NCBI GenBank assembly: GCA_048213135.1
Contig: PS015010.1
Location: 310,001-374,000, forward strand
Direction: 5' to 3'
DNA from: Reclinomonas americana ATCC 50394
Taxonomy: Eukaryota > Jakobida > Jakobea > Jakobida
Length of the DNA: 64,000 nt
Part shown: piece by piece, positions 34,196-42,038 of the stretch
Numbering within the stretch: position 1 is the first letter of the stretch
How the letters are laid out: the number at the start of each line of letters is the position of its first letter
Translations under genes and position numbers: made by a program
Notes under the pieces: model-generated
Database searches by the model: none
Told to the model about the DNA's origin: nothing
What the model saw: only the letters and a program-made list of their open reading frames with translations

Positions 34196-35418
34196 CTATT
34201 GCGTTCAAGTTTCGCAGCAATGATGTCTTTGTCTGCTTTTGTTCCCGCCAGTAACAGGGCCTGCTGATAATTTTCTTTCGACTTTGATTTGTCAAAATCG
34301 CTATACAATTCGCCGAGCAGGCAATAGTAGAAAGGATTACCGGTTAGTTGCAATTTTTCCGCTTCGGATATGGCCGCAGCTTTGCCGTTGACCTTTGATA
34401 ACGCGAAGGTCCTGTTCAGTGCCGCAACAGGTGAGTATTCCATTGCCAGCAACAGATTGTATAAATGAAGGATATTTTCCCATTTTTCCGGGCTGTCTTT
34501 TTTAATGGTATGCCAGTAAGCGATGCCTGCCTCCAGGTGGTATTTGCTGAACCGGTTGCCGGTTGCCGATGCATGAAAATACCGGGCGCCTTCAGCGATC
34601 AGTTCATTGTTCCATAACTTTTCGTCCTGGTCATCATAAAGTACAATTGCACCGGCAGCACTTTTCCTGGCATCCAGGCGGGAAGCGTGAAAACACATGA
34701 GGGCCAATAGTGCATTCACTTCGGGGATGTTGGTAACAGGGTTGGTAGTAAGCAGGCTGGTCAGCCGTATGGCATCGGTACAAAGATCGCTGCGGATGAG
34801 CTGATCATTGTTTTCTGAATAATATCCTTCGCTGAAGAGCAGGTATAAAGTAGTGAGTACAGTTTGCAGCCGTTCGGGAAGTTCGTTTAACGGAGGCATA
34901 ACGATCAGCACTTTTTCTGTTCTTAGTTTTTCCTTTGCCCTGTACAGGCGTTTGCTGATGGTATCCTTACCGGTAAGAAAAGCGGATGCTATCTCATCGG
35001 TACCCAGCCCGCACAGTATGCGCAGGGATAAGGCTACCTGGGCTTCAGCGGGCAGGGAAGGGTGGCATATGGCAAAGAGCATCTGTAACTGGCTGTCGGA
35101 GATATGGGTATCGGAAAGATCGATCATTAGAGTGTCTGCTGGTATTTCCTTAGTAAAATGTGGTGCTATCTTTTCGCGGAACGCCAGGTTACGTTTCAGG
35201 TAATTGCGGGTCTTGTTCTGTGCAACGGTATAGAGCCAGGCAACAGGATTAGCGGGGATACCTTTGTAGGGCCATATTTCCAATGCCGCTAAAAAAGTAT
35301 CTCCCGCTATATCTTCGGCCGCTTCCATATGGCCGATACCAAATTGTTTGCAAAGTACGGCAGCGATTTTGCCAAACTCTTTCCTGAACAAATGGGGTAT
35401 CAGTTCCTGTTGTTCCAT
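34192..35418 (-). CDS. ECF42-type sigma factor with C-terminal helical extension (DUF6596)
   Basis: A 408-residue ECF sigma factor. Region 2 (AAEDIAGDTFLAALEIWPYK and PVAWLYTVAQNKTRNYLKRN) and region 4 (LRILCGLGTDEIASAFLTGK, then a helix-turn-helix) cover about residues 10-180. The remaining ~220 residues are a helical SnoaL/TPR-like extension characteristic of group ECF42 (DUF6596). Such factors usually lack an anti-sigma factor and are encoded beside a DGPF-domain protein, as here: the next gene is 8 bases upstream. The extension is thought to control activity, but the signal is unknown. Confidence 0.9.
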   Translation of the reverse strand: MEQQELIPHLFRKEFGKIAAVLCKQFGIGHMEAAEDIAGDTFLAALEIWPYKGIPANPVAWLYTVAQNKTRNYLKRNLAFREKIAPHFTKEIPADTLMIDLSDTHISDSQLQMLFAICHPSLPAEAQVALSLRILCGLGTDEIASAFLTGKDTISKRLYRAKEKLRTEKVLIVMPPLNELPERLQTVLTTLYLLFSEGYYSENNDQLIRSDLCTDAIRLTSLLTTNPVTNIPEVNALLALMCFHASRLDARKSAAGAIVLYDDQDEKLWNNELIAEGARYFHASATGNRFSKYHLEAGIAYWHTIKKDSPEKWENILHLYNLLLAMEYSPVAALNRTFALSKVNGKAAAISEAEKLQLTGNPFYYCLLGELYSDFDKSKSKENYQQALLLAGTKADKDIIAAKLERNS

Positions 35419-35426
35419 GGCTATGG

Positions 35427-35780
35427 TTAATGCGTTCCATCATTTTTGGCAATCCGCCGCACTTCCACAGTATTGCCTTCTCCCTGCAATACGGGGCAGC
35501 CTTTGGCGAATGCGACGGCCTCTTCTACTGTATCTGCCTTTACCACGATAAACCCGCCGATGGTTTCCTTAATGTCGCCGAAAGGCCCGTTGGTGACCAT
35601 ACCGCCGTGTTTCACTACTCTGGCATTGTCGAAGGGGAGGCCGGTGCCGGAAACGAATTTGTTTTGTGCCGCAATGCCCCTGATCCAGTCCATGGTCTGT
35701 TTCATCCATTCCTGTATTTGTTCGGGTGACGCTACTTCTTTGCCGTCGTTATGACGCATGATCAATGCATACTCTTCCAT
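35427..35780 (-). CDS. YCII/DGPF-domain partner of the ECF42 sigma factor
   Basis: A 117-residue YCII-related protein. The family signature is DGPFxExKE; here it reads NGPFGDIKETIGGF, with Asn for the first Asp. The ferredoxin-like YCII fold follows (VVKADTVEEAVAFAKGCPVL). ECF42 genes are almost always paired with such proteins, so it is likely to be a functional partner or regulatory target of the sigma factor downstream. Its biochemical role is not established. Confidence 0.87.
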   Translation of the reverse strand: MEEYALIMRHNDGKEVASPEQIQEWMKQTMDWIRGIAAQNKFVSGTGLPFDNARVVKHGGMVTNGPFGDIKETIGGFIVVKADTVEEAVAFAKGCPVLQGEGNTVEVRRIAKNDGTH

Positions 35781-35860
35781 TGTTTGATTTTTTAGTGTTA
35801 ATAATGCCTGCTGACAACATTATAACAAATGGGATGCCCCGGATTGGACAATCACCGGGA

Positions 35861-36496
35861 TTATTTTTTCCGGGCAATAAGAATAAGGTTCGCGGAGCCG
35901 GAACCATCGGCTTTGGGAAATACTTTCCTGGACACCTGCACCACTTCACAGCCGTTATCTTCCATGGCTTTGCATAAATAATCTTCCTGGTGATAATAGA
36001 TGAACATGGTATGTTCGCCGTTGCTGCTGGTCTCGAATTTTGAACTTTCGTAAAGGCCTTCAATGGCACTGATATAAAATATACCACCGGGGTGGAGCAG
36101 TGAGCAGCCATCGGCCACCAGTTTCAGGGCGTCCTCTTTGGCGAGGTAGGGGAGACAGAAGCCGCAGATGACACCATTGTATTTTGAGGAAAGTGTACCG
36201 ATATCCCGGCAGTCCATCACATGGCAATAAGCGGAAGGAACATTCTGCTGCGCCAGCTCTACCATAGCGGGCGCCACATCTGTCGCCTCGATAACGGCAC
36301 CCGGCTTTTTCCTGTGCATGTACCGGGTGATGTTGCCGGGGCCGCAGCCGATCTCGAAAATGGTGGGATGATCCTGTGTCAGCAGGTCACAGAAAAGATC
36401 ATAGGTATCGTTATACAGATCAACGTCCATGAATTTTTCCTCGTAAAGAGAAGCGAGTTTATTCCAGGTTTGAATGGTATGAGGGTAGTGATCCAT
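35861..36496 (-). CDS. Class I SAM-dependent methyltransferase
   Basis: A 211-residue Rossmann-fold methyltransferase. Motif I TIFEIGCGPGNITRYMHRKK binds S-adenosylmethionine, EATDVAPAMVELAQ contains the acidic residue of motif II, and LLHPGGIFYISAIEGL is motif post-III. The substrate is not apparent. It is 80 bases upstream of the DGPF gene on the same strand, and could be co-regulated with the sigma factor, but nothing proves it. Confidence 0.8.
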   Translation of the reverse strand: MDHYPHTIQTWNKLASLYEEKFMDVDLYNDTYDLFCDLLTQDHPTIFEIGCGPGNITRYMHRKKPGAVIEATDVAPAMVELAQQNVPSAYCHVMDCRDIGTLSSKYNGVICGFCLPYLAKEDALKLVADGCSLLHPGGIFYISAIEGLYESSKFETSSNGEHTMFIYYHQEDYLCKAMEDNGCEVVQVSRKVFPKADGSGSANLILIARKK

Positions 36497-36512
36497 TGAT
36501 TACAAGATTATT

Positions 36513-36962
36513 TTATTTGCCCGGGTTGCTTTTCAGTATGCAATCGAGGATAATGACATTGGTCATAAGGCCATCGCACCTGCCGGTAAAAGTGACTTTC
36601 ATTCCTTTATTGAGTTGCATCACCTGTTCTTCGTCATTGACATAACATTGCACCGCCCTGAATTTTTCACTGCCTTCCAGTACCACGAAAACGCCATCGC
36701 CCAGGCTTTGTTTGATATCCAGTATAATGCCGGTTACTTCCACCATCTTGTCGCGGTAATCCCTGTCTGCACGCACCTCGTTGGCGATATAAGCTGATGT
36801 CAGTTCAAGTGCAGTGATGGGTATCGGAGGAGCGGTAACGGTCAGACTGTCTTTTACCGGTGCTGGCGGAGCCGTGGCCATATTGTTGCTGTAATTCTTA
36901 GGTTTATCTGGTGCGCAACCGGTAACTGAACAAAACAGCAGTAATGAAAAAAATGTTCGCAT
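36513..36962 (-). CDS. OB-fold lipoprotein (tRNA_anti-like)
   Basis: A 149-residue lipoprotein: signal MRTFFSLLLFCSVTGC with the lipid-bearing Cys16. A Pro/Thr-rich linker follows, and residues ~60-145 form an OB fold of the tRNA_anti-like type (YRDKMVEVTGIILDIKQSL; GMKVTFTGRCDGLMTNVIIL). Such exported OB domains occur widely in Bacteroidota; their ligand is unknown. A 17-base gap to the methyltransferase gene suggests cotranscription. Confidence 0.75.
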   Translation of the reverse strand: MRTFFSLLLFCSVTGCAPDKPKNYSNNMATAPPAPVKDSLTVTAPPIPITALELTSAYIANEVRADRDYRDKMVEVTGIILDIKQSLGDGVFVVLEGSEKFRAVQCYVNDEEQVMQLNKGMKVTFTGRCDGLMTNVIILDCILKSNPGK

Positions 36963-37043
36963 AAGACAATTATGATGGTATAAATATACCCGGATTCTTT
37001 GTGATAGCAGTTACTGACCTGTTAAAGATCGTATGGTTTTGAT

Positions 37044-37955
37044 TTACCTGTACAGTTCTCCGTTAAGGTACTTCAATCCCGAATCAATGATCACGGTTAC
37101 GATCTTTTTCCCCGGGCCAAGCACTCCTGCTCTTTGTATGGCCGCCCATACATTGGCGCCGGATGTGGTGCCGCCAAAGATACCTTCCAGCCGGGCGAGT
37201 GCTCTTGCGGTAGCGTAAGCGTCTTCATCTGATACCGCGATGATCTCATCAGCCAGGTCGAGACGGCAGATAGAAGGTACAAAACCCGAACCGATGCCTT
37301 CCAGCCGGTGCGTACCTGAGGTATCACCTCCCGAAAGTCCGCGTACATGCAGGGGTTCAATGGGAATGCAGCGGATGCCGGGCACTTCCGCCTTCAGTAT
37401 TTCGGCATTGCCGGAGAAACAACCGCCGGTACCTACGCCGGTGATGAATTCGTCGATGCCGGTTCCCAATACATCCATGATCTCCCGGGCCATTTGATGA
37501 TAAGCGTTGCGGTTGTCGGTATTGTTGAACTGGTCGGTCCAGAAGGTATTGGGTGCCTGGTTCAGTTTTTTTGCCCTGGCGATCATTTGCTGGAAAAGCG
37601 GCGCGGTGATCTTCCCGTTTTCGCTGGGTATTAATTCCAGTTCGGCGCCAAAGGCCCGCATGGTTTTTAGTTTCTCTTCTGAAAAAGCATCGGAAGAAAC
37701 AAAATGTGCTTTATATCCTCTTGTGGCGCATACCATTGCCAGCGAGCTTCCTGTACTGCCGCCGGTATATTCTACTACCGTTCCGCCGGGCTTCAGTTGT
37801 CCTCTTTTTTCAGCGCCTTCGATCATCGACAATGCCATGCGGTCTTTCATACTGCCGGTAGGATTACTGCCTTCGTATTTTACGTAGATGTCGGCACAAC
37901 CGGGCTCGCAAAGGCGTTCCAGCTTCAGTAACGGCGTATTTCCTATCTGCGGCAT
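37044..37955 (-). CDS. Cysteine-synthase-family PLP enzyme with altered substrate loop
   Basis: A 303-residue fold-type II PLP enzyme. NPTGSMKDRMALSM contains the Schiff-base Lys37; the phosphate loop is GVGTGGCFSG; GGTTSGANVWAA is the C-terminal family block. The substrate loop that reads TSGNTG in O-acetylserine sulfhydrylases is here TGGSTGSS, so cysteine synthesis is not certain; related enzymes with other loops make cystathionine or other beta-substituted products. No sulfur-assimilation gene is next to it. Confidence 0.82.
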   Translation of the reverse strand: MPQIGNTPLLKLERLCEPGCADIYVKYEGSNPTGSMKDRMALSMIEGAEKRGQLKPGGTVVEYTGGSTGSSLAMVCATRGYKAHFVSSDAFSEEKLKTMRAFGAELELIPSENGKITAPLFQQMIARAKKLNQAPNTFWTDQFNNTDNRNAYHQMAREIMDVLGTGIDEFITGVGTGGCFSGNAEILKAEVPGIRCIPIEPLHVRGLSGGDTSGTHRLEGIGSGFVPSICRLDLADEIIAVSDEDAYATARALARLEGIFGGTTSGANVWAAIQRAGVLGPGKKIVTVIIDSGLKYLNGELYR

Positions 37956-38028
37956 AAGTTATCGGCGTATTTAAAATTAGAAAAAACGATTGATAATTGG
38001 CAATTGAATGGTAGCGTACCAGTTTCAT

Positions 38029-38125
38029 TTTTTTTCATTCCAACGAGGGGCGTAATCTCTTTCCTGTGGTGAAAGATACTTCGTTACCTCGGTATGACAC
38101 AAGGGAATAGGATTCGAACCGGACA
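38029..38125 (+). repeat. Dispersed repeat D, copy 2
   Basis: TTTCATTCCAACGAGG, AATCTCTTTCCTGTGGTG, AAAGATACTTCGTTACCTCG, GTATGACACAAGGGAATAG and GATTCGAACC match copy 1 at 29495-29612 in order and orientation. It fills much of the spacer between the DUF481 gene and the cysteine-synthase-like gene; an AT-rich stretch (TTCGTAATTCATAATT) lies just before the DUF481 stop. Confidence 0.75.
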
Positions 38126-38174
38126 CCACTAATTGAATAGTTGAACACCAGGAATAGTCATTCGTAATTCATAA

Positions 38175-38936
38175 TTAAAACTCATATTCAATTCCTGTAC
38201 TAAACGTATAATTCACAGAAGGGATGCCCGGTACCGGTTTGCTGTCGTTCAGATAATTCCAGTTGATGGCAATGGACAGGTGTTTACCGGCTTTGGCTTT
38301 GAGGCTGGCCTGGTTGAGGATGCGGAAATCGTTCCAGTCATTGATACGGGGCTGGAAGAAAGTGGTGCTTACCAGCTCCAGGTAAGGGTTGGGCGTAAGG
38401 GAGAAAGACAGGTAGCTGCTGCTGCGTACATCCCGGTGCGACAGTTTCGGTTGAATGGTCTCTTTCTCATATTCATACATCAGCAACGAGGCGGCGTACA
38501 CCCGGATGATCTTGTTGGACAGTATCTTAAATCTTGGCCCCGTGCCCAGCAGGAAGCGGGAACTGATATACGTAATGGTATTGCGCTGCAATTGCGTGAA
38601 AGCTTCCCAGCGAATGATCTTGTTGATCTTGTAATTGTACCGCAGGTGCAGGAAGGAATTGTCTATAAGCGTATTGCCCGCGCCTTTCAGGAAACCATAG
38701 TTGCCGAGTATGAGGTAGAGACTGCGTTTGGATTTATACTGCAGGTGCACATTGGCATCGGCTACTACCACTTTATTTACGTTCTTGACCAGGCTCACCG
38801 ATGCGCCGGCGGTACCCATCCAGCCGGTGGTGTCGGATTGCATACGGGCCTTCTCAATATTAACAAGCTGGGCGAATATCCTGTGGGCAGGCATACCGCA
38901 TACCAGCAAAAGAAAAACAAGCAGTGGTTTAGGCAT
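38175..38936 (-). CDS. DUF481-type outer-membrane beta-barrel protein
   Basis: A 253-residue exported protein. The Met at 38936 begins a clean signal peptide (MPKPLLVFLLLVCGMPAHRI then FAQ); an earlier Met 13 codons upstream is unlikely. The mature part is a series of amphipathic beta-strands (GTAGASVSLVKNVNKVVVAD; LYLILGNYGFLKGAGN; FLHLRYNYKINKIIRWEAFT) ending in the aromatic YTFSTGIEYEF, as for outer-membrane barrels. The pattern fits DUF481 (salt-stress-induced outer-membrane protein family). Role unknown. Confidence 0.75.
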   Translation of the reverse strand: MPKPLLVFLLLVCGMPAHRIFAQLVNIEKARMQSDTTGWMGTAGASVSLVKNVNKVVVADANVHLQYKSKRSLYLILGNYGFLKGAGNTLIDNSFLHLRYNYKINKIIRWEAFTQLQRNTITYISSRFLLGTGPRFKILSNKIIRVYAASLLMYEYEKETIQPKLSHRDVRSSSYLSFSLTPNPYLELVSTTFFQPRINDWNDFRILNQASLKAKAGKHLSIAINWNYLNDSKPVPGIPSVNYTFSTGIEYEF

Positions 38937-39074
38937 AAAACATATAAGTTTCCTGGCTGATATATAAATGTACAAAATGAAAAGGTGCCGGATTGAATTT
39001 TGGCCTGTTTTTCAGTCATAATCAATAACTTTAGCCATAAGATTGCCTGCTTTCATTCTTTAATCTGTTTTATT

Positions 39075-40154
39075 ATGCACGCATTTACAACTGTGATCAC
39101 AGGTACAGGCAGTTTTATACCGCCCTACGTTAAAACCAACAGGGACTTCACCGGGCACGACTTCTACGCAGAAGACAATAAGCGTTTGGATATCGAGCCC
39201 CAGCTTGTAGTGGACAAATTCAGGCAGATAACGGGCATCGCTGAACGCCGTTACGCGGCGGCCAATATGGAGGCGTCCGACATGGCAGCCATTGCGGCGC
39301 AACTCGCCATTGAAGATGCAGGCTGCGACCCGGAGACCATTGACCAGATCATCGTGGCGCATAATTTTGGCAATGTTCTCAAACACACCATTCAAACAGA
39401 TGTGCTGCCTGCGCTGGCTTCAAGGGTAAAGCACGCGCTCAACATCAAAAATCCTTCCTGCGTTCCTTACGATATTTTATTCGGCTGCCCCGGATGGGTG
39501 CAGGGCGTAATACAGGCCGATGCTTACTTTAAAGCCGGCATCGCCAAAAAATGCCTGGTCATTGGAACGGAAACCTTATCGCGTGTGCTGGATTTTTATG
39601 ACCGCGACAGTATGATCTTTTCCGACGGGGCAGGCGCCTGTGTACTGGAGGCGAAACCGGTAGCGGAAACCACAAGCGGCGTATTGTCGGCCGCCGTGCA
39701 ATCGCATTGCCAGGATGAGGTGGGTTACCTGCATCTCGGTAAATCCAACTATCCTGATTCCGATCCGCGTGTCCGTTACATCAAAATGAAAGGACGTAAA
39801 GTATACGAATACGCGATGAAGCATGTACCTAAAGCGATGAAGGACTGCCTCGACAAAAGCGGTGCTGACATCACTGAATTGAAGAAAGTATTCATTCATC
39901 AGGCCAATGAAAAAATGGACGAAGGCATCATCAAGGAAATGTACAAACTGTATGGTTTGCCGGTAAAGCCGGAAGCTATTATGCCTATGAGTATTCATTA
40001 CCTGGGTAACAGTTCTGTGGCTACCGTTCCCACTTTGTTCGACCTGGTAAGAAGAAATGTTATGCCTGAACACAGGCTGAATACAGGCGATGTGGTCATG
40101 TTCGCTTCCGTAGGAGCAGGCATGAACATCAATGCTGTGTGTTACCGCATCTGA
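39075..40154 (+). CDS. 3-oxoacyl-ACP synthase III-family protein
   Basis: A 359-residue thiolase-fold condensing enzyme. Cys138 in YDILFGCPGWVQG is the acyl acceptor, the His is in FIHQANEKMDEG, and the Asn is in HYLGNSSVATVPTLF; together they form the KAS III triad. It is longer than FabH, with an inserted segment near residues 25-50, and could start a special acyl chain or act like OleA-type enzymes. I start it at MHAFTTVITGTGSFIP; the 25 codons upstream are non-family. It stands alone. Confidence 0.85.
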   Translation: MHAFTTVITGTGSFIPPYVKTNRDFTGHDFYAEDNKRLDIEPQLVVDKFRQITGIAERRYAAANMEASDMAAIAAQLAIEDAGCDPETIDQIIVAHNFGNVLKHTIQTDVLPALASRVKHALNIKNPSCVPYDILFGCPGWVQGVIQADAYFKAGIAKKCLVIGTETLSRVLDFYDRDSMIFSDGAGACVLEAKPVAETTSGVLSAAVQSHCQDEVGYLHLGKSNYPDSDPRVRYIKMKGRKVYEYAMKHVPKAMKDCLDKSGADITELKKVFIHQANEKMDEGIIKEMYKLYGLPVKPEAIMPMSIHYLGNSSVATVPTLFDLVRRNVMPEHRLNTGDVVMFASVGAGMNINAVCYRI

Positions 40155-40178
40155 TCAAAACAACATCTTAATAAAAGT

Positions 40179-40208
40179 AAAAGCCCCGACAACGACCGGG
40201 GCTTTTTT
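40179..40208. terminator. Bidirectional terminator between the KAS III and M28 peptidase genes
   Basis: AAAAGCCCCG (40179-40188), a short loop, and CGGGGC then TTTTTT (40197-40208). Both flanks are homopolymeric, so it can serve both convergent genes. Confidence 0.8.
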
Positions 40209-40224
40209 GTGTGATTCAGAAGGA

Positions 40225-41778
40225 CTAGTTGTTCCGTTGTGCGTTGCCCCTTGGCTTGGGTAATTCTTTCCTCGGAATCTTACCATCCATCTGTGCCGTG
40301 TTCCATACAAAAGAAGCGATGATGGTCGCTGCCTGTTTCAGGTCGTCGGGCACCAGGTGATCGTAGGTATCCATATTGGTGTGGTGTGTGCGGGTATCGT
40401 ATTCAATAGCATCCTGTATGAACTGGAAGCCGGGTATACCCACCGCGTCGAATGCCTGGTGATCGGTGCCGCCGGTATTATTGATGGTAACGGTTTTGGC
40501 ACCGAGGTCATTAAAAGGTGTGAGCCATTGCTGGAAGATGGGGCCTGCTTCCGCATTCTGCTGCAGGTAGATGCCGCGGATCTTTCCCGTTCCATTATCA
40601 AGGTTATAATAAGCGGACACTTTTTCATGCTCAGGTTTGAGCACCATATCTGCCGGGTCGGCGAAATGATTTTTTACATAAGCCCTTGAACCGAGCAGTC
40701 CCTGTTCCTCACCGCTCCACAAAGCAATGCGGATGGTGCGTTTGGGTTTAAGACCGAGTGACTGAATGATGCGTACGGCTTCCATCATCACCGCGCTGCC
40801 TGCGGCATTGTCGGTAGCACCGGTAGCGCCCTGCCAGCTGTCGAGGTGACCGCCCAGCATTACAATTTCGTTCTTCAAAACAGGGTCTGTGCCGGGTATT
40901 TCTGCCACAACATTATAACCTTTGATATCGGAAGGATAAAATTTTGTTTTTACATCAGCTTCCAGTTCTACTTTTTGTCCGGCCATAACCAGGCGTTGTA
41001 CCCGCAGGTAATCGTCGCTGGACAACATCACCCAGCCATAATCATTTACGGCGTCTTTTGCAGATGAACCTCCGTTCTGTACAAACAAGGTTCCATCGTT
41101 ACCACGGCCACTCATGCTGAGTACGAGGGCGGGTTTTTCATTCTTGAAAAATTCAGGAAGCATGCGTGCCAGTACGAATCCTCCGGGAGCACCGCCCATT
41201 ACTGTCCGTGGTGCCCTGGCCTCGGCAGGTTTGGCATTGGCCATTTTCTCCAGTGTACTGTCGGCATAACGCTGACCGTCGGGACTGAAAGAAGGCGTTA
41301 GTTTATCCTTTGAATAGGTCATTACGATCTTTCCCTTGATCTTGCCGGCGTAGTTCTGGTATAATTCGGCGGAGTCTTTGGCGTTGATCACGATCACTTC
41401 GCCGCTCATGATCTTTTTGCCGGGGGTGCTGCCCGTCCAGGCACGTGGTATGGCGATGAACGGTGCATAATACGGAGCCGTCATGGCTACATAGCAACGG
41501 GTTTGTTCCCACCCGGTACCAAAGTCGCCCCAGGGTTCCAGTGCAGCATTGGTAAGTCCTATACGGCTGAGCTCATCCTTAGCCCAGTTGGCAGCCCGCA
41601 GGTAACCGGGTGAATTGGTCAGTCGCGGACCTGATACATCGGTGAGGTGAAAAGCAATATCCATCACCTTAGAATTGGAAAGGCCTTCGGTTTTGATCTT
41701 GCCCGTAACATCGTCCTGCGCAAGAACCAGCTGACCTGCCAGGCAGCATACGGCCAGTATTGACAAATGTCTTCTCAT
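40225..41778 (-). CDS. Exported M28-family zinc peptidase
   Basis: A 517-residue exported peptidase with signal peptide ending LVLAQ. A protease-associated-like insert precedes the M28 domain. The two-zinc site is seen in order: His in MLGGHLDSW, bridging Asp in ATGATDNAAGS, catalytic Glu and ligand Glu in WSGEEQGLLG, Asp in YYNLDNGTG, and His in THHTNMDTYDH. It is probably an aminopeptidase or carboxypeptidase that processes peptides in the periplasm or outside the cell. It ends in a Pro/Arg/Asn-rich tail. Confidence 0.9.
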   Translation of the reverse strand: MRRHLSILAVCCLAGQLVLAQDDVTGKIKTEGLSNSKVMDIAFHLTDVSGPRLTNSPGYLRAANWAKDELSRIGLTNAALEPWGDFGTGWEQTRCYVAMTAPYYAPFIAIPRAWTGSTPGKKIMSGEVIVINAKDSAELYQNYAGKIKGKIVMTYSKDKLTPSFSPDGQRYADSTLEKMANAKPAEARAPRTVMGGAPGGFVLARMLPEFFKNEKPALVLSMSGRGNDGTLFVQNGGSSAKDAVNDYGWVMLSSDDYLRVQRLVMAGQKVELEADVKTKFYPSDIKGYNVVAEIPGTDPVLKNEIVMLGGHLDSWQGATGATDNAAGSAVMMEAVRIIQSLGLKPKRTIRIALWSGEEQGLLGSRAYVKNHFADPADMVLKPEHEKVSAYYNLDNGTGKIRGIYLQQNAEAGPIFQQWLTPFNDLGAKTVTINNTGGTDHQAFDAVGIPGFQFIQDAIEYDTRTHHTNMDTYDHLVPDDLKQAATIIASFVWNTAQMDGKIPRKELPKPRGNAQRNN

Positions 41779-41872
41779 GTTATGTAGTTTGTTTTAGGTT
41801 TTCAGAACAATATAGAGAAAAAACCGGTGTTGGACCATTCTTTGGGATGAACGGTTGGGGTTAATGTGATGA

Positions 41873-42032
41873 TATGATAATTTGAAAATGTGACAATTCT
41901 TTCAGGTGAGCGGAGTATTATGATAACACACCACGTATGCAAAATGCATGATAGTTAACTGTAATAAATGAATAAAAAAAGGAGCAGTACTGCTCCTTCA
42001 TTATCGTATTGGCTGATTTTCAAATTATCATA
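41873..42032. repeat. Long-arm palindrome around the gcvP terminator
   Basis: Perfect 17-base arms TATGATAATTTGAAAAT (41873-41889) and ATTTTCAAATTATCATA (42016-42032) flank 126 bases, which include the gcvP terminator. The right arm ends 6 bases before the gcvP stop codon. Confidence 0.7.
41979..41998 (-). terminator. Terminator of gcvP
   Basis: The perfect palindrome AAGGAGCAGTACTGCTCCTT is followed on the minus strand by a run of T (plus-strand AAAAAAA), a rho-independent terminator. Confidence 0.85.
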
Positions 42033-42038
42033 CCGGCA

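Noticed and set aside
38280-38960. 226-codon plus-strand frame
   Set aside because: Antisense to the DUF481 gene, which has a signal peptide and barrel pattern; the shadow has neither.
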